Shown here: in pieces, positions 1 to 6,114 of the stretch
Layout: each line of letters opens with the position of its first letter
How positions within the stretch are numbered: position 1 is the stretch's first letter
Source of the DNA: DATGKK01 sp035294725
GTDB taxonomy: Bacteria > Actinomycetota > Acidimicrobiia > Acidimicrobiales > Bog-793
DNA: 13,172 nt
Direction of reading: 5' to 3'
NCBI GenBank assembly: GCA_035294725.1
Contig: DATGKK010000136.1
Coordinates: forward strand, 1-13,172
Notes under the pieces: model-generated
Told to the model about the DNA's origin: nothing
The model's database searches: none
The model's input: only the letters and a program-made list of their open reading frames with translations
Position numbers and translations under genes: made by a program

Positions 1-203
<203 letters not shown>

Positions 204-214
204 CCCGGCGCGCG

Positions 215-221
215 CCTCCTT
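215..221 (-). promoter_or_regulatory. Shine-Dalgarno site for ribB
   Basis: The minus strand reads AAGGAGG, the longest anti-16S match in the left half of the window. It sits 11 bases before the GTG chosen as the ribB start and lies just after the ribD stop codon. The spacing is slightly long, but no other start codon in frame fits better. Confidence 0.6.
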
Positions 222-232
222 CCCGCTGCAGC

Positions 233-1267
233 CTACTGCCGGAGGCTCTCTGCGGGTTCGACGTCGAGCCGGACGTCCTCCCCGAGGCGCCGCACGCCGA
301 CGAGCCGGCCCCGCCAGATCTCCGCCATCGTCGCCGCACCCGACCACGCGAGCATCGGGACGCCGGCGCTCCCGAGCACGGCCGGCGCCACGTACACCAC
401 GTACCGGTCGACGAGGCCGAGCCGGTGCAGCTCTCCGGCCACGGTGGCCCCGCCCTCGACGAGGAGCTGGAGAACCCCCATCCTCCCGAGCTCGTCGAGC
501 ACCCCGCGCAGGTCGCCCGAGAGCTCGAGGGCCGGCCGCACCCGCGCCCGAGCAGGTGCGCGGCCGAGGACGACACGAAGGGGTTGGCGTAACGGGGGCG
601 CAGTCGAGGCCCCGGCGGGCCGGACGGTCAGCTCGGGGTCGTCGGCGCGCACGGTGCCCGCCCCGACGAGCACGGCGTCGGACTCAGCGCGCAGCTCGTG
701 GACGTCGGAGCGGGCCTCCGGCCCCGTGATGAAGCGGCTCGTGCCGTCAGCCGCCGCGATCCGGCCGTCGAGCGTGACGGCGAGCTTGAGCACGACATAC
801 GGCCGCCCGCTCCGGCGGTGGACGAGGTAGGGCTGCAGCACCTCAGCCACCCGCCCCTCGAGCACGCCGAGCGTCGTCCGCAGCCCGGCTTCGCGAAGGG
901 CGGCGACGCCGGCCCCGCTCACGTTGGGGTCCGGATCGAGCACGCCGACGACGACCCTCGCCACTCCGGCCTCGATCAGGCGACCGGTGCAGGGAGGCGT
1001 GCGTCCGTGGTGACAGCACGGCTCGAGGGTCACGTAGGCGGCGGCGCCGCGAGCAAGGGGACCGGCCTCGTCGAGAGCAACGACCTCGGCATGCCGCCCG
1101 CCCGGTGGCTCGGTCGCCCCCCGTCCGACGACCTCGCCCTCGTCGGAGACGACCACGCAGCCGACCCAGGGGTTGGGCGAGGTCGTCCGCCGGACCGAGC
1201 ACGAGAGCTCGGTCGCCTCGGCCATGAAGGCCTCGTCGGTAGTCGCCGTCGCGTCGCCTGCCGGCAC
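233..1267 (-). CDS. ribD: bifunctional riboflavin biosynthesis deaminase/reductase RibD
   Basis: RibD deaminates the pyrimidine product of GTP cyclohydrolase II and then reduces its ribosyl side chain with NADPH (riboflavin pathway, cytosol). Numbered from the GTG at 1267 (344 aa), the zinc deaminase domain shows HAE at 59-61 and PCCHHGRTPPC at 83-93, with H59, C84 and C93 as expected zinc ligands. The reductase domain follows, with KLAVTLDGRIA, then VGAGTVRADDPELTVR, and later LLVEGGATVAGE. The stretch between the reductase start and the VEGG motif is shorter than in E. coli RibD. The start is uncertain: GTG 1267 keeps the DEAF-M residues that align with the usual family N-terminus, while ATG 1225 has a better ribosome site (GAGG, 5-base gap). 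It follows mogA by 8 bp and precedes ribB. Confidence 0.93.
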   Translation of the reverse strand: MPAGDATATTDEAFMAEATELSCSVRRTTSPNPWVGCVVVSDEGEVVGRGATEPPGGRHAEVVALDEAGPLARGAAAYVTLEPCCHHGRTPPCTGRLIEAGVARVVVGVLDPDPNVSGAGVAALREAGLRTTLGVLEGRVAEVLQPYLVHRRSGRPYVVLKLAVTLDGRIAAADGTSRFITGPEARSDVHELRAESDAVLVGAGTVRADDPELTVRPAGASTAPPLRQPLRVVLGRAPARARVRPALELSGDLRGVLDELGRMGVLQLLVEGGATVAGELHRLGLVDRYVVYVAPAVLGSAGVPMLAWSGAATMAEIWRGRLVGVRRLGEDVRLDVEPAESLRQ

Positions 1268-1275
1268 CGACGCGC

Positions 1276-1770
1276 TCAGTGCGGGTGCTCCCCGCGCAGC
1301 AGCTCGAGGGCGTGCGGCACGACGTCGAGCACGGCGCCGAGGCACTCGACGGCGCCGGCGGACGAGCCCGGCACGTTGCAGACGAGCGCCTGCCCCCGGG
1401 TCCCGGCGACCGCGCGCGAGAGGCGGCCGAGTGGGCTCACGAGGCGCATGGCCTCGGCGAGGCCCGGTGCCTCCCGCTCGATGACCATCGCAGTCCCTTC
1501 CGGCGTCTCGTCGCGCGGCCCGAAGCCGGTCCCTCCGGTCGTCACCACGAGACCGGAGTAGCCGAACGTCATCACCTCGAGGGCGGCGGCGACCTCCCGC
1601 GCCCCGTCGGGGATCACCCGCCGCTCGACGACCTCGAAGCCGTGCTCACGAAGCAGCTGATCGAGAGCGGCTCCGCTGCGGTCCTCCCGCGTGCCCGCCG
1701 ACACGCCGTCGGAGACGGTGAGCACCTTCGCGAGCAGCGGTCCCGGGCGCCCGCCCGCTTCGTCAGGCAT
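1276..1770 (-). CDS. mogA: MogA/MoaB-family molybdopterin adenylyltransferase
   Basis: This 164-aa protein belongs to the family that adenylylates molybdopterin in molybdenum cofactor synthesis. It shows the N-terminal strand KVLTVSDGVSAGTREDRSG (residues 15-33), the substrate-binding TTGGTGFGPRDETPEGT (77-93) and NVPGSSAGAVE (132-142), all diagnostic. The start is ATG 1770, one base after the rpe stop, so translation is probably coupled. The open frame extends upstream to 1917, but that part lies inside rpe and has no family similarity. MogA and MoaB cannot be told apart by motif reading alone; the symbol is the more likely choice. No other molybdenum cofactor gene is in the window, so its place between rpe and ribD is not explained by pathway. 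Confidence 0.88.
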   Translation of the reverse strand: MPDEAGGRPGPLLAKVLTVSDGVSAGTREDRSGAALDQLLREHGFEVVERRVIPDGAREVAAALEVMTFGYSGLVVTTGGTGFGPRDETPEGTAMVIEREAPGLAEAMRLVSPLGRLSRAVAGTRGQALVCNVPGSSAGAVECLGAVLDVVPHALELLRGEHPH

Positions 1771-1771
1771 C

Positions 1772-2548
1772 TCAGTCGACACCGCCTCGCACGGAGCCCG
1801 AGCGGTCCACCGCCTCGCCGGCGGCGGCACGGGCGGCCACCTCGTGGAGCTCGCGTGCCGCTGCGAGCGGATCGGGAGCGTGGAAGACCGACGAGCCAGC
1901 CACGAGGCAGCGCGCACCCGCGGCAGCAGCCGCCCGCCCGGTCTCGGGGTCGATCCCGCCGTCGACCTGCACCGTCACGTCGAGTCCCTCGGCATCCACC
2001 CTCGCTCGGGCCGCCTCGAGCTTCGCCAGGGCGTCCGGGATGAACTCCTGGCCACCGAAGCCGGGGTGGACCGACATCACCACGAGGTAATCGATGAGCT
2101 CGAGGTAGGGCCACGCCCTCTCGATCGCGGTCTCGGGGTTCACGACGAGGCCGACGCCGAGCCCGAGGCGCCGCATGGCGGCGCAGTGCTCCGTCGTCGA
2201 GCCGACCTCGAGGTGGACCGAGCAGCCGTCCGCCCCGGCGGCAGCGAAGGCCTCGAGGTACCGGCCGGGGTCCGTGATCATGAGGTGGCAGTCGAGCCAC
2301 AGCGACGAGTGCTTCCGGATCGAGGCCACGACAGGGATCCCGAGCGAGATGTTGGGGACGAAGTGGCCATCCATCACGTCGACGTGCAGCCAGTCGGTCG
2401 CGGGGGCGACACGCTCGATCTCCTCGGCGAGGGTGCCGAAGTCGGCCGCAAGGATGGACGGCGCCACTCGCACCTCCCCCGGCCCGAGGCGGGGCGGCGC
2501 GGAGGGCGGCCGAGGCCCCGGGGCGTGGCCGGAGCGGTCGCTCGCCAT
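1772..2548 (-). CDS. rpe: ribulose-phosphate 3-epimerase
   Basis: Rpe interconverts ribulose 5-phosphate and xylulose 5-phosphate in the pentose phosphate pathway. The 258-aa product shows the TIM-barrel landmarks in order: APSILAADF (29-37), HVDVMDGHFVPN (55-66) with metal ligands H55 and D57, LDCHLM (85-90) with H88, MSVHPGFGGQ (158-167) in the phosphate-binding loop, and VQVDGGI (193-199) with D196. The start is ATG 2548, whose bases overlap the fmt stop as TGATG. The frame stays open further upstream to 2593, but that lies inside fmt. About 25 residues precede the conserved core and a short charged tail follows it, slightly longer than usual. Its product pool, ribulose 5-phosphate, is the substrate of RibB encoded downstream. 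Confidence 0.96.
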   Translation of the reverse strand: MASDRSGHAPGPRPPSAPPRLGPGEVRVAPSILAADFGTLAEEIERVAPATDWLHVDVMDGHFVPNISLGIPVVASIRKHSSLWLDCHLMITDPGRYLEAFAAAGADGCSVHLEVGSTTEHCAAMRRLGLGVGLVVNPETAIERAWPYLELIDYLVVMSVHPGFGGQEFIPDALAKLEAARARVDAEGLDVTVQVDGGIDPETGRAAAAAGARCLVAGSSVFHAPDPLAAARELHEVAARAAAGEAVDRSGSVRGGVD

Positions 2549-3444
2549 CACGACAACGTATCGCCCTCGCGCAGGCGGGCTCCTCGGGCCCACTCGTCGA
2601 AGGGCTGGCGGCGCCGGCCTTCGGCCTGCACTTCGAGGAGGACGAGCCGGCCTTCCCCGCAGGCGATCCGTCCCTCAACCACCATGCCTGGCGCGAGGGC
2701 CTCGCCTGTAGGACCGGCAGCATCGGGCCCGCCCTCCTCGACCGCGGCCCGATGCACGAGGAGGCGCCGTCCCTGAGCCACGCACCAGGCCCTTCCCACC
2801 CGGATCACGCGGTGCAGCTGCACGGCGGGAAGAGAGAAGTCGAGGCGGAGATCGTCCGCGGTCAGCTTCTCGGCGTAGGTCGGCTCGCCCGACTGGGGCG
2901 TCGGGGTCCCGAGCCCGGTCACGCCGTGCTCGAGCCGTGAGAGCAAGAGGGAGGTGCCGAGCTCCCCGAGGCGTTCCCGGAGCTCCGCCGCCGTCTCGTC
3001 GGGACCGATCGGCGTCGAGGTACAGGCGTAGACGGGTCCGGTGTCGAGCCCCTCCTCCACCTGCATGAGGCAGACCCCGGTCACGTGGTCGCCCGAGAGG
3101 ATGGCTCGCTCCACCGGCGCGGCGCCGCGCCAGCGCGGCAGGAGCGAGAAGTGGACGTTCACCATCGGGAGCTCGCGCAGCACCTCGGGCGGGATGAGGC
3201 GTCCGAAGGCGACCACGACGCCGAGCTCGGCTCCTGCGGTGACGACGTCGCCCACCTCGGTGCTGACGGGGATGCCGAGCTCTCCGGCTGCCTGCTTGAC
3301 CGGAGTTGGGAGCACTGCTGCGCCTCTCCCCCGCCGCTTGTCCGCTGCGGTGACGACGAGCCGCACGTCGTGGCCCGCCTCGGCCAGCGCTCGCAGCGTC
3401 CGGGCCGCGACGGCAGGGCTGCCCAAGAAGGCGAGTCGGGCCAA
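2548..3444 (-). CDS. fmt: methionyl-tRNA formyltransferase
   Basis: Fmt transfers the formyl group of 10-formyltetrahydrofolate to initiator Met-tRNA. The 298-aa reading begins ARLAFLGSPAVAAR, typical of the family, and contains NVHFSLLPRWRGAAP (96-110) and EEGLDTGPVY (130-139), placing the catalytic residues at N96, H98 and D134. A C-terminal tRNA-binding domain follows from about residue 200. The start is TTG 3444, chosen because it gives the normal family N-terminus and lies 8 bases after the def stop; the GAGG that precedes it touches the start codon, so the ribosome site is weak and coupling to def is likely. Def-fmt adjacency is a very common bacterial arrangement, with one enzyme undoing the modification made by the other. 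Confidence 0.97.
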   Translation of the reverse strand: MARLAFLGSPAVAARTLRALAEAGHDVRLVVTAADKRRGRGAAVLPTPVKQAAGELGIPVSTEVGDVVTAGAELGVVVAFGRLIPPEVLRELPMVNVHFSLLPRWRGAAPVERAILSGDHVTGVCLMQVEEGLDTGPVYACTSTPIGPDETAAELRERLGELGTSLLLSRLEHGVTGLGTPTPQSGEPTYAEKLTADDLRLDFSLPAVQLHRVIRVGRAWCVAQGRRLLVHRAAVEEGGPDAAGPTGEALAPGMVVEGRIACGEGRLVLLEVQAEGRRRQPFDEWARGARLREGDTLS

Positions 3445-3452
3445 CCTCGCGC

Positions 3453-3989
3453 TCAGAGCGCGGGCGCGCTACGGCCGTTCACGCCGGGCCGTGAGGGGGC
3501 GATGCCGCGCTGGCGCAGCGTGCGCATCGCCTCCCGCCGCGTCTCGGCATCGAGCCGCTCGAGGAGCAGGACGCCGTCGAGATGGTCGAGCTCGTGCTGG
3601 AGGACGCGGGCGAGGTACTCGTCCGCGTCGAGGGAGATCTCGTTGCCCTCGAGGTCATAGCCGCGCAGGTGGACCTGCTTCGGCCTGAGGATCGTCCAAT
3701 GCAGCCCGGGCACAGAGAGGCAACCCTCCTCGAAGGCCCACTCTCCGCTCGACTCCTCGATCACCGGGTTCACGACGACCTTGGCGCCCTCGCCCTCGCC
3801 GAGGTCGTAGACGAACATCCGCCGCTCGACCCCGACCTGGGGGGCGGCGAGACCGACGCCGGGAGCCTCGTACATCGTGGCGATCATGTCCTCGGCGAGC
3901 CGGACGAGGCGGCCGTCCACGTTCTCCACCTCGGCCGCCCGCTGGCGCAGCACCGGGTCGCCGAAGACACGGATCTGGTACGTGGACAT
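3453..3989 (-). CDS. def: peptide deformylase
   Basis: Def removes the formyl group from the N-terminal methionine of new proteins, releasing formate. All three family motifs are present in the 178-aa product: GVGLAAPQ at 44-51, EGCLS at 88-92 (metal ligand C90) and HELDH at 132-136 (ligands H132 and H136, catalytic E133). The last 20 residues are a basic, proline-containing tail. The start is ATG 3989. No Shine-Dalgarno sequence precedes it; instead a TACACT box ends 6 bases before the ATG, as expected of a leaderless transcript. It appears to be the first gene of def-fmt-rpe-mogA-ribD-ribB and is separated from ribF by 55 bp. Confidence 0.97.
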   Translation of the reverse strand: MSTYQIRVFGDPVLRQRAAEVENVDGRLVRLAEDMIATMYEAPGVGLAAPQVGVERRMFVYDLGEGEGAKVVVNPVIEESSGEWAFEEGCLSVPGLHWTILRPKQVHLRGYDLEGNEISLDADEYLARVLQHELDHLDGVLLLERLDAETRREAMRTLRQRGIAPSRPGVNGRSAPAL

Positions 3990-3995
3990 GGCGGA

Positions 3996-4001
3996 AGTGT
4001 A
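3996..4001 (-). promoter_or_regulatory. candidate -10 box for leaderless def transcript
   Basis: The minus strand reads TACACT, fitting the actinobacterial TANNNT -10 pattern, followed by six bases (TCCGCC) and then the def ATG. This spacing puts the expected transcription start on the A of the ATG. No convincing -35 hexamer lies 16-18 bases upstream. Support is positional only: an intergenic gap, no ribosome binding site, and the right distance. Confidence 0.4.
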
Positions 4002-4044
4002 GCGATGGCGAGGTTCGCCGGGCCCCCGGCGGCACGAGGCGGGC

Positions 4045-4851
4045 TCAGGGGCCGGGCGGGGCGGCGAAGCTCACCCGCACCGGGCTCCCCGGGGGCCACG
4101 GCTCGACGAGCCCGGTCAGGATGAGCTCGCCGGGCTCTCCCGGCACGACCGCGTGCACCGGCGCGAGCGGCACCCCCGCCGCGCCGACCAGCCCGGCGAA
4201 CGCCGGGTAGCCGCCGGGCGGCGGGAGGAGGACCTGCGGAGGGACGGTGACCCGAAGCGCCGCACCCGAGGCGCTCCCCTCCGCATCCGGGGCGGCGAGC
4301 CCGCGCACCTCGTAGGCGCGCCCGAGCAGCCGGCTTGCCTCGGCCAGCTCGCCCGAGCCCACGAGCTCGCGGATGCGGGTCGACGAGACGACGGCACCGT
4401 CCCGATCGTCGCCGACGAGCTCGTAGGGCACCACCTCGAAGCCGTGCTCCGCGCCCATCTTCTCGAGGAGCGCGACGTCGCCGCCCCGGTTCCGGCCGAA
4501 GTGGAAGTCTCTTCCGACGAGCACGAGCTTCGCCTCGAGCTCGCCGACGAGCACCTCCTCCACGAACTCCTGCGCTGACTCCGCCGCCCGCTGCGGTGTG
4601 AACTCGAGCACGAAGACCTCGTCGACGCCGGCCTGCGTGAGGAGCTCGAGCCGCTGGGCGAGATCGGTGAGCTGGAGCGGCGCGCTCTCGGGCCGCACTA
4701 CCGAGGCGGGATGGGGGTCGAAGGTCACCACGACGCTCCGCAGTCCTTGCGCGCGCGCGAGCCGGCAGAGCTCGTCGATCACCTTGCGGTGGCCGAGGTG
4801 GAGGCCGTCGTAGACGCCGATCGTGACGGCGCTGCGGGGTCGTGCGGGCAC
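4045..4851 (-). CDS. ribF: RibF-family FAD synthetase with degenerate riboflavin kinase half
   Basis: Standard RibF phosphorylates riboflavin to FMN and adenylylates FMN to FAD. In this 268-aa protein the N-terminal nucleotidyltransferase half is intact: GVYDGLHLGHR (12-22), VGRDFHFGRNRGGD (112-125) and SSTRIR (156-161). The C-terminal half (about 177-268) starts normally with LLGRAYEVRG but lacks the G-x-P-T-A-N nucleotide-binding motif and the E-x-H region expected in riboflavin kinases; only PPPGGYPAFAG (210-220) and a final strand recall the fold. It is also some 40 residues shorter than usual. I infer FMN adenylyltransferase activity, with kinase activity doubtful. The start is GTG 4851, 11 bp after the truB stop. 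It ends the rimP cluster, a usual place for ribF. Confidence 0.9.
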   Translation of the reverse strand: MPARPRSAVTIGVYDGLHLGHRKVIDELCRLARAQGLRSVVVTFDPHPASVVRPESAPLQLTDLAQRLELLTQAGVDEVFVLEFTPQRAAESAQEFVEEVLVGELEAKLVLVGRDFHFGRNRGGDVALLEKMGAEHGFEVVPYELVGDDRDGAVVSSTRIRELVGSGELAEASRLLGRAYEVRGLAAPDAEGSASGAALRVTVPPQVLLPPPGGYPAFAGLVGAAGVPLAPVHAVVPGEPGELILTGLVEPWPPGSPVRVSFAAPPGP

Positions 4852-4862
4852 CGGTCGTGACG

Positions 4863-5738
4863 CTATCTGGCCGCCGCGAGGACGACGGACGGCTTCACCC
4901 GCTCGACGCCGCGAGCCTCCGCCACCGCAACGAGGTCGCCGTCGCCGTCGAGGAGGGCCCAGGGGCCGCTCCCCGAGACGCCGACGAGCGAGCGATCGAG
5001 GACCTTCCCGTGGGCGACGGCCTCGACCAGTTCGGGTGGCAGGGTTGCGCGGGCAAGGTCGCGCACAAGGCCCGCCGGCGGTTGGACCCGCTCAGGGGCG
5101 ACGTCTTCGAGACCGATGGCGTCGGTGTCGCGGAACGAGCCCACGGCCAGCCGCCGTAGCGAGCGGAGGTGCGCCACGCCGCCGAGGCGCGCGCCGAGAT
5201 CGGCGGCGAGGACTCTCACGTAGGTGCCGGACGAGCAGTCGACGAGCACTCTCACGACACCGGCCTCCCCTGTGGCGAAGACGTCGAAGCGCGAGACCTC
5301 GACCGGCCGGGCCGCCCGCTCGACCTCGACGCCCTCGCGGGCGAGCTCGTGCAGGCGCCGGCCCTCGTGCTTCAGCGCGGAGACCATCGGCGGGACCTGC
5401 TCGATCCTCCCGGTGAGGGTGAGAGCCGCCTGGCGGACCGCCTCGAGGGTCACCCCGGCCATGTCCGCTCGGGCGGTGACCTCACCGGAAGCGTCGAGAG
5501 TCGACGTCCCCACTCCGAGGACCACCTCCCCCACGTAGGACTTCGCCATCAGCGTGGCGTAGCGCAACAGGCGGGTCGCCCGGCCCACGCCGACCACGAG
5601 CACGCCCGTGGCGTCGGGATCGAGCGTGCCCGCGTGGCCGACCCGCCTCGTGCCGAGGAGTCGCCGGCACCTTGCCACGGCATCGTGGGAGGTCCAGCCG
5701 GCGGGCTTGTCGAGCACGAGGTAGCCGTCAGGGGTCAC
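4863..5738 (-). CDS. truB: tRNA pseudouridine(55) synthase TruB
   Basis: TruB makes pseudouridine 55 in the T-loop of tRNAs. The 291-aa sequence begins with DGYLVLDKPAGWTSHD (4-19), then RRVGHAGTLDPDATG (31-45), where D40 is the catalytic aspartate. YVGEVVLGVGTSTLDASGE and QVPPMVSALKHEGRRLHELAR follow, and the RVLVDCSSGTYVRVLAADLG strand-helix is also typical. A short C-terminal domain (roughly 235-291) resembles the PUA-like end seen in other TruB proteins, though this is judged only by position. The start is GTG 5738, which overlaps the end of rbfA by 11 bp; no ribosome site is visible, so translation is probably coupled. Confidence 0.96.
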   Translation of the reverse strand: MTPDGYLVLDKPAGWTSHDAVARCRRLLGTRRVGHAGTLDPDATGVLVVGVGRATRLLRYATLMAKSYVGEVVLGVGTSTLDASGEVTARADMAGVTLEAVRQAALTLTGRIEQVPPMVSALKHEGRRLHELAREGVEVERAARPVEVSRFDVFATGEAGVVRVLVDCSSGTYVRVLAADLGARLGGVAHLRSLRRLAVGSFRDTDAIGLEDVAPERVQPPAGLVRDLARATLPPELVEAVAHGKVLDRSLVGVSGSGPWALLDGDGDLVAVAEARGVERVKPSVVLAAAR

Positions 5739-6114
5739 GGCGCTGCAGCCGGCGGAGGGCCTCCTCGACCCGCTCCCCCGCCGACACGGCAGGGTCGGCG
5801 CCGAAGCTCAACGTCGGCGTCCGTTTCATCCGCCCGCCCCGGCCGATGGCGGCCTGGAGCTCGCGGCGGTGCTCCTCGAGGGCTGCGGCGGCCGGAGTGC
5901 TCAGCGAAGCGAACCAGACGGTGGCCCGGCGCAGGTCCGGCTCGGTCGCCACCGCCGTCACCGTGAGCAGCGAGAGGCGGGGGTCCTCGTCGCTCAACCG
6001 CTCGATCGCGGTGCCGAGCACCTCGACGAGGAGGGCGTTCACCCGCGCGGTGCGGGGGTAGGGGTGGCCGGCACGCTCGGCACCCCGGCCACGCCGGCGG
6101 TCGAACGACGCCAT
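5728..6114 (-). CDS. rbfA: 30S ribosome-binding factor RbfA
   Basis: RbfA binds the 30S subunit during late maturation, near 16S helix 1, and is needed for normal growth in the cold in E. coli. The 128-aa protein has a single KH-like fold. Visible landmarks are RVNALLVEVLGTAIERL (24-40), LLTVTAVATEPDLRRATVWFA (49-69) and MKRTPTLSFGADPAVSAGERV (96-116), the last being the most conserved part of the family. The start is ATG 6114, which shares its bases with the infB stop as TGATG, with GAGG five bases upstream. The frame extends to 6201 inside infB, but that part has no family similarity. Confidence 0.95.
   Translation of the reverse strand: MASFDRRRGRGAERAGHPYPRTARVNALLVEVLGTAIERLSDEDPRLSLLTVTAVATEPDLRRATVWFASLSTPAAAALEEHRRELQAAIGRGGRMKRTPTLSFGADPAVSAGERVEEALRRLQRRDP

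Noticed and set aside
1614..2723. Minus-strand 369-codon frame overlapping rpe, mogA and fmt in another frame
   Set aside because: The product is Arg/Pro-rich without motifs, while Rpe, MogA and Fmt in the other frames show full family signatures.
4017..4030. Palindrome GCCGGGCCCCCGGC between ribF and def, considered as a terminator
   Set aside because: The stem would need a two-base loop (or five pairs with a four-base loop) and no T-run follows on the minus strand. It is within what GC-rich DNA gives by chance.
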